Below are positions 1 through 5,984 of a DNA stretch of 8,970 nucleotides, in pieces. The notes under the pieces were generated by a model. The model was not told the DNA's origin. It saw only the letters and a list, made by a program, of their open reading frames with translations, and ran no database searches. The position numbers and the translations under genes are program-made. Positions within the stretch are counted from its first letter, which is position 1, and each line of letters starts with the position of its first letter. The DNA is from an uncultured Collinsella sp. (lineage in GTDB: Bacteria; Actinomycetota; Coriobacteriia; Coriobacteriales; Coriobacteriaceae): positions 1 to 8,970 of the forward strand of contig CAADVJ010000223.1 in assembly GCA_900752475.1 (NCBI GenBank), in the 5' to 3' direction.

Positions 1-639
1 ACCGGCCACGACGGCGCCGGCGGGGACGTCCTCGACGCACACGGCACCGGCAGCCACGACGGCGCCCTTGCCCACGCGCACGCCCTCCAGGACCACGGCG
101 TTGGCGCCAATCATGACATCATCCTCGATGATGACGGGCGTGGCACTCGCGGGCTCAACGACGCCTGCCAGTACGGTGCCGGCGCCGATGTGGCAGTTCT
201 TGCCCACGGTTGCGCGGCCGCCCAGGACGGCGCCCATATCAATCATAGAGCCCTCGCCGATAACGGAGCCGATGTTGATGATGGCGCCCATCATGATGAC
301 GGCGCGGTCGCCGATCTCGACGCGGTCGCGGATGACCGCGCCCGGCTCAATGCGGGCGTTGATGCCCTTAAGGTCGAGCATGGGGACGGCGGAGTTGCGG
401 CAGTCATTCTCTACGTCGTAGTAGTCGATGGAGTCGGCATTGGCATCGAGGATGGCCTTGAGCTCATCCCAGTCGCCAAAGACGGTCTTGCCACGACGGC
501 CGCCGTAGACATGCGCATCGCCCCAGGCAACCTTCATGCCGGGCTTCTCGCGCACATACAGCTTGACGGGCGTCTTTTTGGGCGCGGTGGCGATGTAGTT
601 GATAATCTCCTGTGCATCCATCTCGGCTGCGTTGCTCAT
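1..639 (-). CDS. dapH: 2,3,4,5-tetrahydropyridine-2,6-dicarboxylate N-acetyltransferase DapH (3' end cut by window)
   Basis: DapH transfers an acetyl group from acetyl-CoA to tetrahydrodipicolinate, the first committed step of the acetylase branch of DAP/lysine synthesis in the cytoplasm. The visible 213 residues have the N-terminal domain typical of the Bacillus-type enzyme (EIINYIATAPKKTPVKLYV, residues 11-29), then ENDCRNSAVPMLDLKGINAR (77-96). A left-handed beta-helix of hexapeptide repeats follows from about 97, including EIGDRAVIMMGA, INIGSVIGEG, GGRATVGKNCHIGAGTVLAG and DDVMIGANAVVLEGVRVGKG. About 20-25 C-terminal residues should lie beyond base 1, judging by the roughly 236-residue family length. 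The ATG at 639 has a strong AAAGGAG at 655-649, nine bases away. It is the last visible gene of the lysA-dapA-dapB-dapH operon, 39 bases after dapB. The succinylase DapD was considered, but the sequence reads as the N-acetyltransferase family. Confidence 0.94.
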   Translation of the reverse strand, partial: MSNAAEMDAQEIINYIATAPKKTPVKLYVREKPGMKVAWGDAHVYGGRRGKTVFGDWDELKAILDANADSIDYYDVENDCRNSAVPMLDLKGINARIEPGAVIRDRVEIGDRAVIMMGAIINIGSVIGEGSMIDMGAVLGGRATVGKNCHIGAGTVLAGVVEPASATPVIIEDDVMIGANAVVLEGVRVGKGAVVAAGAVCVEDVPAGAVVAG

Positions 640-678
640 TTGCTATCTCTCCTTTGGGTGGATTCGGTTGATACCTGG

Positions 679-1419
679 TTAGGCAAACATGACCTGGTCG
701 AACGTATAGAAGCTAGGGTCGCGGGTGACGAGCTTCTGCGCGGCCGCCAAGGCGCCGTTGACAAAGATCTGACGGCTCGTGGCGCGATGGCTAAGCGTGA
801 CTTCCTCGTCCTGGCCAAAGAAACTCACCTCGTGCACGCCGGCGACGGTGCCGCCGCGTAGTGAGTGCATGCCGATTTCCTTGGGATCGCGAGCGCCGCA
901 CATGCCCTCACGACCGTAAACAGGATGATAGCCAGCCTCAGGTTCGGCCTCGACCACGGCGTCGAGTAGCAGCTTGGCGGTGCCGCTGGGAGCGTCGACC
1001 TTTTGGTTGTGGTGCGTCTCGACAATCTCGCAATCAAAGCCGGGCAGTTCGCGCGTGGCCTGGGCAACCAGATGGCGCAGGGCGGCGATGCCGATGGAGT
1101 AGTTGCCCGAGTGCATGACGCGGGCATTCTGACCCAGCTCGCGCAGGCGGTCCATCTGATCGGGTGTGTAGCCCGTGGTGCCCGAGACCAACGCGGCGCC
1201 CGTGCGCTCGACATAGGCGACGACGGCATCGAAGGTCACGACGTTCGAGAAGTCGATGATTACATCGGCTACCGGGGCGCCCTCGAGCTCGGACAGATCA
1301 AAACCGATCTGGGCGACGATATCAAAAACGTGCTGACCGGCGGCGTCGACAACGACCTCGGCGGTGGTGCGGATGAGCGAGCCCATACGGCCCGTTCCCA
1401 TAATGACGGTCTTAATCAA
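679..1419 (-). CDS. dapB: 4-hydroxy-tetrahydrodipicolinate reductase DapB
   Basis: DapB reduces the DapA product to tetrahydrodipicolinate with NAD(P)H, the second step of the DAP pathway. The 246-residue protein is a little short for the family (about 250-270). It has the Rossmann nucleotide-binding motif GTGRMG (8-13), DFSNVVTF (56-63), the SGTTGYT loop (79-85) and the catalytic signature ETHHNQKVDAPSGTAK (134-149) with His136, Lys140 and the DAPSGTA substrate loop. The start is a TTG at 1419. It gives the expected beta-strand MIKTVIMG; starting at the first ATG would delete that strand. The TTG lies inside the end of dapA, whose TAA is at 1414-1412, an 8-base overlap that implies translational coupling. 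A GGGAG-like ribosome binding site lies just upstream inside dapA. It supplies substrate to DapH, the next gene. Confidence 0.96.
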   Translation of the reverse strand: MIKTVIMGTGRMGSLIRTTAEVVVDAAGQHVFDIVAQIGFDLSELEGAPVADVIIDFSNVVTFDAVVAYVERTGAALVSGTTGYTPDQMDRLRELGQNARVMHSGNYSIGIAALRHLVAQATRELPGFDCEIVETHHNQKVDAPSGTAKLLLDAVVEAEPEAGYHPVYGREGMCGARDPKEIGMHSLRGGTVAGVHEVSFFGQDEEVTLSHRATSRQIFVNGALAAAQKLVTRDPSFYTFDQVMFA

Positions 1420-2302
1420 GCAGACCAGCTCCCTTCAGAGCATCGGTAAGTGCGGCGCGCGTGTCGTCTGCCATGGGGCACAGCGGCATGCGGTAGTTGG
1501 CTTCGATCATACCCATCTGGGCGAGCGCTTCCTTAACGGGGATGGGGTTGACCTCACTAAAGAGGGCGTTGATGAGCGGCTGGCCGGCAATTTGGATATC
1601 GCGGGCACGTGCCACGTCACCATCCAGATAGGCGCGGCACATGTCATGCACGAGCTGCGGCTGAACATCGGCCCATACGCTGATGGTGCCCGAGGCGCCC
1701 AGGCTCATGAGCGGCACGGTGAGCGCGTCCTCGCCCGAGTACATGCGGAAGTCGTCGGACAGCAGGTGGGCGATCTTTGCGGCATAAGCGACGTTACCCG
1801 AGGCCTCCTTGATGCCCATGATGTTGGGGTGCGCGGCTAAGCGTTCTACGTTGCGCTCGCTGATGTCGCAGCCGCAGCGGCCGGGGATGTTGTACAGGAT
1901 GCAGGGGATGTCCACGGCGTCGGCGACGGTCTTAAAGTGCTGATAGATACCCTCTTCATTGGACTTGTTGTAGTAGGGGGTAATGAGCAGTAGGCCATCG
2001 GCGCCCAAGCCCTGGTAGGTGAGCGACTTGGTGAGCATGGTTTGCGTGGAGTTGGAGCCCGAGCCGGCGATGACGGGGATGCGTCCTGCAACCTGCTTGA
2101 CCACGGCGGCGACAACGGAGTTGTCCTCGTCATCGGTCATCGTGGCGCTCTCGCCTGTGGTGCCCAGGGTGAGGATGGCGTCAGTGCCGTTTTGCAGGTG
2201 GAAATCGACAAGGCGCTCGAGTGCGTCAAAGTCGACACTGCCGTCCTTTTTAAATGGCGTAACAAGGGCGACGATTGAACCCTCGAGATTGCGGATGTCC
2301 AT
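1412..2302 (-). CDS. dapA: Internal dapA start: dihydrodipicolinate synthase of normal length
   Basis: This alternative gene start lies inside the lysA-dapA frame. DapA condenses pyruvate with aspartate semialdehyde to 4-hydroxy-tetrahydrodipicolinate. From the ATG at 2302 the product is 296 residues, the ordinary DapA length. It begins MDIRNLEGSIVALVTPF, the normal N-terminus of the family, with Thr48/Thr49, Tyr137, Arg141 and Schiff-base Lys165 in the expected places. A textbook AAGGAG lies at 2314-2309, six bases from the ATG, inside codons of the LysA linker. The signals therefore look like those of a separate gene whose upstream neighbour has no stop codon. Whether the cell makes free DapA, the fusion or both cannot be told from the sequence. 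The 3' end overlaps dapB by 8 bases. Confidence 0.6.
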   Translation of the reverse strand: MDIRNLEGSIVALVTPFKKDGSVDFDALERLVDFHLQNGTDAILTLGTTGESATMTDDEDNSVVAAVVKQVAGRIPVIAGSGSNSTQTMLTKSLTYQGLGADGLLLITPYYNKSNEEGIYQHFKTVADAVDIPCILYNIPGRCGCDISERNVERLAAHPNIMGIKEASGNVAYAAKIAHLLSDDFRMYSGEDALTVPLMSLGASGTISVWADVQPQLVHDMCRAYLDGDVARARDIQIAGQPLINALFSEVNPIPVKEALAQMGMIEANYRMPLCPMADDTRAALTDALKGAGLLD

Positions 2303-3721
2303 GTTCTTCTCCTTCGCTTCCGCGATCTGGATGCGTTTGTTCCATTGGGCGGCGACGGCCAGGCGCTCGTCTTGGGCGCGACGGCGGGCACTTTCGGCAC
2401 GCGACTTGGCCAGCAGCTCTCGGCCGCTCGGCAGCACGTCGAGCGTGGCAAAGTAATCGCCCGGGCGCTCGGCACGGCGGATGAGGTCGGCTGAGCCATC
2501 GGGGCGCAGCAGGACCTCGGCGGAGCGCAGGCGTCCGTTGTAGTTGTAGCCCATGGAGTAGCCATGCGCGCCGGTATCGTGGATCACAAGCAGGTCGCCC
2601 ATGTCGATCTGCGGCAGCTTGCGATCGATGGCGAACTTGTCGTTGTTCTCGCACAAGTTGCCCGTGATGTCATACGTGTTCGTGACCGGTGCTGCGGTCT
2701 TGTCAGGGCCGCCCGGCTGACCCATTACCGTAATGTGGTGGTAGGCGCCATACATGGCAGGGCGGATCAGATCGACGGCGCTTGCGTCGACACCGATATA
2801 GTCCTTGTAGATCTGCTTTTCGTGGATGGCCTTGGTGACCAGGCATCCGTAGGGGCCCATCATAAAGCGACCCATCTCGGTGCAGATCGCCACATCGCTC
2901 ATGCCGGCGGGGACCAGAATCTCGTCGTAGGCTGCGTGCACGCCCTCGCCGATGGCGTGAATGTCGTTAGCCTGCTGCTCGGGCAGGTAGGGGATACCCA
3001 CACCGCCGGACAGATTGATAAAGGCGACATGTGCGCCGGTCTCGCACTCCAGGCGCACGGCAAGTTTAAAGAGGATGCGTGCGAGCTTGGGATAGTAGTC
3101 GTTAGTGACGGTGTTACTGGCAAGGAAGGCATGGATGCCAAAATTCTCGGCGCCCTTGGCCTTGAGCATGCGGAAAGCCTCAAAGAGCTGCTCGGTGGTC
3201 ATGCCGTACTTGGAGTCGCCGGGGTTGTCCATAATGCCGTTAGAGAGCTGGAACAGGCCGCCCGGGTTAAAACGGCAGCTTACCGTCTTGGGAATGGGGC
3301 CCGCGACGCGCTCAAAGAACTCGATATGGCTGATGTCGTCAAAGTTGACGATGGCGCCCAGTTTATCTGCAAGGGCAAAATCTGCCGCCGGCGTGTCGTT
3401 GGACGAGAACATGATGTCGTGGCCGGTGATGCCCAGTGAGCGGGCAATCATGAGCTCGGTATAGCTCGAGCAATCGCAGCCGCAGCCGTATTCGTTGAGA
3501 ATGGAGATGAGCGCCGGGTTGGGATTGGCCTTGACGGCAAAGTATTCCTTAAAGCCCGGGTTCCATGCAAAGGCGTCGCGCACCTCTTGCATGTTGCGGC
3601 GGATGCCCGCCTCGTCGTATAGATGAAACGGCGTGGGGAACTGCTCGACAATATGCTCGAGCGTTTCCTTGTCCACAAACGGCTGTTTGGCCGCATACGC
3701 TTCGTTGGGGGTCAATGCCAT
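1412..3721 (-). CDS. lysA-dapA: Fused diaminopimelate decarboxylase - dihydrodipicolinate synthase (LysA-DapA) reading frame
   Basis: One open frame of 769 codons joins the last enzyme of lysine synthesis (meso-DAP to lysine + CO2) to the first (pyruvate + aspartate semialdehyde). Residues 1 to about 440 are a fold-type III PLP decarboxylase: KANPNP with the PLP lysine Lys64, LSGGVG (237-242), TEMGRF (281-286), CENND (357-361, active-site Cys357) and GAHGYSMGYNYNGR (384-397). The usual HIGS stretch reads IHAFLASNT and EPGR reads EMGR, so this is a divergent LysA. Residues 441-473 are a charged linker rich in Arg, Ala, Glu and Lys. Residues 474-769 are a full DapA: GTTGES (520-525), LYNIPGR (609-614 region, Tyr610 and Arg614) and GIKEASG (636-642, Schiff-base Lys638). 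The ATG at 3721 follows a GAGG at 3735-3732. Upstream lies a lysine riboswitch. It may be a true bifunctional protein, or dapA may be translated from its own internal start. Confidence 0.9.
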   Translation of the reverse strand: MALTPNEAYAAKQPFVDKETLEHIVEQFPTPFHLYDEAGIRRNMQEVRDAFAWNPGFKEYFAVKANPNPALISILNEYGCGCDCSSYTELMIARSLGITGHDIMFSSNDTPAADFALADKLGAIVNFDDISHIEFFERVAGPIPKTVSCRFNPGGLFQLSNGIMDNPGDSKYGMTTEQLFEAFRMLKAKGAENFGIHAFLASNTVTNDYYPKLARILFKLAVRLECETGAHVAFINLSGGVGIPYLPEQQANDIHAIGEGVHAAYDEILVPAGMSDVAICTEMGRFMMGPYGCLVTKAIHEKQIYKDYIGVDASAVDLIRPAMYGAYHHITVMGQPGGPDKTAAPVTNTYDITGNLCENNDKFAIDRKLPQIDMGDLLVIHDTGAHGYSMGYNYNGRLRSAEVLLRPDGSADLIRRAERPGDYFATLDVLPSGRELLAKSRAESARRRAQDERLAVAAQWNKRIQIAEAKEKNMDIRNLEGSIVALVTPFKKDGSVDFDALERLVDFHLQNGTDAILTLGTTGESATMTDDEDNSVVAAVVKQVAGRIPVIAGSGSNSTQTMLTKSLTYQGLGADGLLLITPYYNKSNEEGIYQHFKTVADAVDIPCILYNIPGRCGCDISERNVERLAAHPNIMGIKEASGNVAYAAKIAHLLSDDFRMYSGEDALTVPLMSLGASGTISVWADVQPQLVHDMCRAYLDGDVARARDIQIAGQPLINALFSEVNPIPVKEALAQMGMIEANYRMPLCPMADDTRAALTDALKGAGLLD
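2309..2314 (-). promoter_or_regulatory. Internal Shine-Dalgarno for dapA
   Basis: AAGGAG on the minus strand, six bases before the ATG at 2302. It is a near-ideal ribosome binding site embedded in the coding frame between the LysA and DapA domains, and it is the main reason to suspect separate initiation of dapA. Confidence 0.75.
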
Positions 3722-3792
3722 GTCCCGTAAACCTCGCTATCCAGACGGCGCCATCTGCGCATCGAATCCGCATAGCGTGGACCCAATGTCCG
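3722..3792 (-). promoter_or_regulatory. Presumed expression platform of the lysine riboswitch
   Basis: This leader segment lies between the aptamer and the lysA ATG. It has no hairpin followed by a U-run, so control of translation is more likely than transcription termination. GGATAGCG (3742-3735) runs into the GAGG ribosome binding site (3735-3732). It can pair with CGCTATCC in the 3' strand of aptamer P1 (3799-3792) or with a second CGCTAT copy at 3777-3772. These mutually exclusive pairings are the expected form of a switch, but the ON and OFF states cannot be assigned by eye. Confidence 0.5.
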
Positions 3793-3949
3793 GATAGCGC
3801 TCCCGCATTGCTGCAGACAGTCCTGCGGGTGTTTCCCGCAGGCCCACCAGGCTGTTCGCGCCCGAAAAACCCAGTTCGGCGGGTTTCGCCTCCCCGCAGG
3901 GTCAAAGTCTGCCGACTCGCCCGCGGCTCTTCGTGCCCGCGCCTCTATC
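3793..3949 (-). promoter_or_regulatory. Lysine riboswitch (L box) aptamer before lysA-dapA
   Basis: The transcript of this stretch carries the conserved landmarks of the lysine riboswitch in order. They are a P1 5' strand GATAG (3949-3945) running into AGAGGCGCG, GGCGAAACCCGCCGAAC (end at 3874), a perfect 8-bp P4 hairpin (CCTGCGGG, loop AAACA, CCCGCAGG; 3842-3822) followed directly by the invariant ACTGTC (3821-3816), a small P5 (GCA-GCAA-TGC) and GGGAGCGCTATC, which closes P1. The length, about 157 bases, fits the class. It sits in the leader of the lysine operon, so lysine is expected to lower expression of LysA-DapA, DapB and DapH. This is motif matching by eye, not a covariance-model hit, but several independent conserved blocks agree. 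Confidence 0.92.
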
Positions 3950-3960
3950 AAGTGGTAACG

Positions 3961-3989
3961 ACCCTACCACGTTGCACTTTACCAAACAA
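3961..3989 (-). promoter_or_regulatory. Candidate promoter of the lysine operon
   Basis: On the minus strand a TTGTTT (3989-3984) and a TAGGGT (3966-3961) are separated by 17 bases. The -10 box is a poor match (3 of 6). The predicted start near 3954 falls only about five bases before the riboswitch P1 strand, which suits a leader RNA that begins with the aptamer. A TATA-like stretch further upstream (about 4006-3995) is an alternative. Confidence 0.35.
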
Positions 3990-4006
3990 GAGTATTCGTA
4001 TATAAC
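3978..4006 (+). promoter_or_regulatory. Promoter of the M20 amidohydrolase gene
   Basis: TTTACC (3978-3983) and TATAAC (4001-4006) are separated by exactly 17 bases, a good sigma70/SigA-type promoter. It gives a start near 4013 and a leader of about 87 bases. Its -35 box abuts the -35 candidate of the divergent lysine operon promoter, so the two promoters would share polymerase or regulator access. Confidence 0.6.
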
Positions 4007-4034
4007 GTTTAAAAAATGCAGGGATATGCTGGAA

Positions 4035-4079
4035 ACATCTGTGCCACAATCCTGTATCACAATAAGTTGCAACAGATGT
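4035..4079 (+). repeat. Inverted repeat in the leader of the M20 gene
   Basis: ACATCTGT (4035-4042) and ACAGATGT (4072-4079) are perfect 8-base inverted arms around 29 bases. Between them are two direct copies of CACAAT and the palindrome GTTGCAAC. It lies downstream of the predicted transcription start and ends 20 bases before the ATG, so it could be an operator or an mRNA stem-loop. No known factor is recognised. Confidence 0.5.
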
Positions 4080-4099
4080 GCCTTACGAAGGGATTCTCT

Positions 4100-5287
4100 A
4101 TGACCGAGCTCCAAGAACTCTGTCGCTATCGCCGCGATCTCCATCGCATTCCGGAGCTCGATTTCGATCTTCCGCAAACCATTGCCTATATCGAGGGCGT
4201 GTTGACACCGCTCGCTTGCGAGGTGACCCATCCGTGCCCCAGCTGCGTCTGCGCTTTCTTCGACGCCGGCGTTGGTGCCGCGCATGCCACAGCGATTCGC
4301 GCCGATATGGATGCGCTGCCCATCGCGGAGGCGACGGGAGCGGCCTTTGCCTCGACCCATCCCGGCAAGATGCACGCTTGCGGACATGATGGACACATGG
4401 CCATGGCGCTTGCCGCCGCGACGTATGTCGACCGTACGATTCGCGAGCAGCCGGGCGTCATTAGGCGCAACGTTCTCTTTGTGTTCCAGCCGGCCGAGGA
4501 AACGACCGGTGGTGCCAAGACGGTATGTGAGAGCGGTGTGTTCGAATACTACGGGGTCGACCGCATTTTTGGCTTCCACGTGTGGCCCGATCTGCCCGCC
4601 GGCACGTTGGCGAGCTGTTCCGGCCCGCTGCTGGCGCGTTCGAGTGAGACACACATTCATATTCACGGGACGAGCACCCATATCGCTAAGACCTATGGCG
4701 CTCCGGTCGAGGAGTCGCACGATGCGGCGCTGGCGGCTGCCAAGTTCTTGGTTGCCGAGCGCGAACTGATGGACGAGCTGGGCACCGACGAGCCCTGTAT
4801 CGGCAAGTTTGGTCTGCTGCAGGCCGGTACCGTCTGCAATGCGGTGGCGGGGGAGGCCCATGTTGCCGGCAGCCTGCGTGTGTTTACGGACGACATGTTC
4901 GACCGGGCGCGCGAAGGCGTGCGCCGCGTGCTGGACGATGCCTGTGCCGCAACAGGCTGTACGTACGATCTCGACTTTGCCGAGGGCTATCCGCCGGTCG
5001 ACAACGACCCCGAGTTGTTTGCCAGCGTCGCGCCTGCCTTGCCCGGGCTGCAGCTTGTGGAGGAGCCGCTGCTGATCGCCGAGGATTTCGCGTTCTATCA
5101 ACGCCATCTGCCGGGCGTGTTTTTCCTGCTGGGCACGGGTATGCCAGAGGACCAAGACAACCCGAGTGATTCGGATGGCTGTCCCGCCTATGCCACAAGC
5201 GCTCTGCATACCGATAGCATGCTCTTCGACGAGGAAATCCTTCTCAAAGGCCTCGATGTCTACAAACGATTGCTTTTGCTTGACTAA
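4100..5287 (+). CDS. M20D-family amidohydrolase, candidate N-acetyl-diaminopimelate deacetylase
   Basis: This 395-residue zinc-type amidohydrolase belongs to the aminoacylase/hippuricase group (M20D). The N-terminal half carries RRDLHRIPEL (11-20), RADMDALPI (67-75), the metal site MHACGHDGH (91-99; Cys94, His96), QPAEETTGGA (130-139; Glu133/134) and FHVWPDLPAGT (159-169; His160). A dimerisation (lid) domain spans about 178-290, then the catalytic domain resumes with EDFAFY (328-333) and LHTD (369-372; His370). The ATG at 4100 has AGGGA six bases upstream and gives the usual family start; an in-frame ATG at 4016 overlaps the predicted transcription start. Family members remove acyl groups from amino acids. 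Because the divergent operon encodes DapH, whose pathway needs an N-acetyl-DAP deacetylase (YkuR/DapL in Bacillus), that substrate is likely, but this is inference. Indole-amino-acid or hippurate hydrolysis is the alternative. The lid has GTSTHIAK where many relatives have GKGGHA. Confidence 0.9.
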   Translation: MTELQELCRYRRDLHRIPELDFDLPQTIAYIEGVLTPLACEVTHPCPSCVCAFFDAGVGAAHATAIRADMDALPIAEATGAAFASTHPGKMHACGHDGHMAMALAAATYVDRTIREQPGVIRRNVLFVFQPAEETTGGAKTVCESGVFEYYGVDRIFGFHVWPDLPAGTLASCSGPLLARSSETHIHIHGTSTHIAKTYGAPVEESHDAALAAAKFLVAERELMDELGTDEPCIGKFGLLQAGTVCNAVAGEAHVAGSLRVFTDDMFDRAREGVRRVLDDACAATGCTYDLDFAEGYPPVDNDPELFASVAPALPGLQLVEEPLLIAEDFAFYQRHLPGVFFLLGTGMPEDQDNPSDSDGCPAYATSALHTDSMLFDEEILLKGLDVYKRLLLLD

Positions 5288-5301
5288 GGCGCAAAGGACT
5301 A

Positions 5302-5338
5302 TTTGTTCTAGAAAACACGAACAAACGTACGATATAAT
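5302..5338 (+). promoter_or_regulatory. Promoter region of higBA with an inverted repeat over the -35
   Basis: A consensus TATAAT at 5333-5338 lies 52 bases before the toxin ATG. No good -35 box is seen at normal spacing; TTGTTC (5303-5308) is 24 bases away. Instead, an inverted repeat TTTGTTC (5302-5308) / GAACAAA (5319-5325) with a 10-base spacer covers that region and could be the binding site of a repressor or activator. Confidence 0.55.
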
Positions 5339-5365
5339 AGAGATGTAAGTCTATAGAAACGTTTG

Positions 5366-5378
5366 ACGTTACTAACGT
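5366..5378 (+). promoter_or_regulatory. Palindromic operator candidate before higB
   Basis: ACGTTA-C-TAACGT is a perfect 13-base palindrome between the TATAAT box and the toxin start. Antitoxins of the HigA type usually repress their own promoter through such a palindrome, so this is a natural operator candidate. An AACGTT copy lies just upstream (5358-5363). Confidence 0.5.
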
Positions 5379-5389
5379 AAGGCGATACT

Positions 5390-5671
5390 ATGATTGCATC
5401 GTATAAAGATGAGGATACCGAACGCTTTGCCATGGGTGTGCGGGTCAGGAGGTTCGTGCCCTTTGAGCGTGTTGCGTTGAGGAAGATTCGCCAACTGCAG
5501 GTTTGTGCTTCGCTTGATGATCTTCGCGTTCCACCGGGCAACCGCCTGGAAGCTTTGAAGGGCGATCGTGCCGGTCAATATAGCATCCGTGTTAACGAGC
5601 GCTATCGGGTCTGTTTTGAGTGGAGACAGGAGATGGCTTGGAATGTCGAAATCGTCGATTATCACAAGTGA
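5390..5671 (+). CDS. higB: HigB-family toxin (RelE/ParE superfamily)
   Basis: The 93-residue protein has the length and pattern of the HigB 'plasmid maintenance killer' family, mRNA endonucleases that cut at the ribosome. It starts MIASYKDEDTERF, has a helical middle with RKIRQLQVCASLDDLRVPPG (31-50), then the family core RLEALKGDRAGQYSIRVNER (52-71), RYRVCFEW (71-78) and the closing VEIVDYHK (86-93). The basic and aromatic residues of that core are those expected for RNA binding and cleavage. The ATG at 5390 has AAGG upstream. The toxin gene comes first and overlaps the antitoxin gene by 29 bases, as is normal for higBA. The system may stabilise this region or act in stress or phage defence; nothing here decides between these. 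Confidence 0.92.
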   Translation: MIASYKDEDTERFAMGVRVRRFVPFERVALRKIRQLQVCASLDDLRVPPGNRLEALKGDRAGQYSIRVNERYRVCFEWRQEMAWNVEIVDYHK

Positions 5672-5984
5672 TGAGACTTCGGCCGATTTGCTGTCGCCGG
5701 TGACTCCTGGTGAGCTTCTCAAAGAGGAGTTTCTTGTTCCCATGGGCATTTCTCAATATCGCCTTGCGAAAGAGACTGGGATTCCGGCTCAGCGTATCGG
5801 GCAGATTGTCTTGGGAAAACGTCGCGTGACGGCCGACACCGACCTCCGTCTTTGCCGTTATTTTGGCCTGACGGATGGTTATTGGCTGCGCGCTCAGGTG
5901 GCGTTTGACCTTGAGGCCGAGAAAAGGCGGATCGAACCGGAACTCGACAAGATCGTTCCTGTTCAGCAGGCTATCGCACTGTAG
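5643..5984 (+). CDS. higA: HigA-family antitoxin, XRE helix-turn-helix
   Basis: This 113-residue partner of the HigB toxin should bind and neutralise it and repress their shared promoter. SPVTPGELLKEEFLVPMGIS (18-37) is the typical HigA lead-in. The helix-turn-helix follows as QYRLAKETGIPAQRIGQIVLGKRRVTADTDLRLCRYFG (38-75), then the family tail GYWLRAQVAFDLEAEKRRI (79-97). The ATG at 5643 lies within the toxin gene with AGGAG 10 bases upstream. It adds about 17 residues before the conserved part. A longer in-frame start at 5568 would simply read the toxin gene in another frame and is unlikely. The stop TAG at 5982-5984 overlaps the GTG of the next gene. Confidence 0.93.
   Translation: MSKSSIITSDETSADLLSPVTPGELLKEEFLVPMGISQYRLAKETGIPAQRIGQIVLGKRRVTADTDLRLCRYFGLTDGYWLRAQVAFDLEAEKRRIEPELDKIVPVQQAIAL

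Noticed and set aside
1..639. DapD (succinyltransferase) as the identity of the left-edge gene
   Set aside because: The N-terminal domain and the ENDCRNSAVPMLDLKG block fit the N-acetyltransferase DapH family rather than the succinylase.
2564..3439. 291-codon open frame on the plus strand opposite lysA
   Set aside because: It is the shadow of the LysA coding frame, with low-complexity composition and no ribosome site. Similar antisense frames at 190-861, 6421-7164 and 8154-8810 were dropped for the same reason.
3565..4005. Open frames across the lysA leader on both strands (3565-4005 plus, 3549-3905 minus)
   Set aside because: The region is explained by the lysine riboswitch and divergent promoters. 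The translations show no family features.
4016..4099. Upstream in-frame ATG at 4016 for the M20 gene
   Set aside because: It overlaps the predicted transcription start and has no ribosome site. The ATG at 4100 has AGGGA at ideal spacing and begins the conserved part.
3902..5209. 435-codon open frame on the minus strand opposite the M20 gene
   Set aside because: It lies antisense to a gene with full catalytic motifs and has no recognisable domain. Its length comes from the GC-rich codon pattern of the real gene.
5302..5325. Terminator after the M20 gene
   Set aside because: The TTTGTTC/GAACAAA repeat is AT-rich and has no U-run after it. It sits in the -35 region of the next promoter, so an operator is more likely. 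No terminator could be assigned for the M20 gene.
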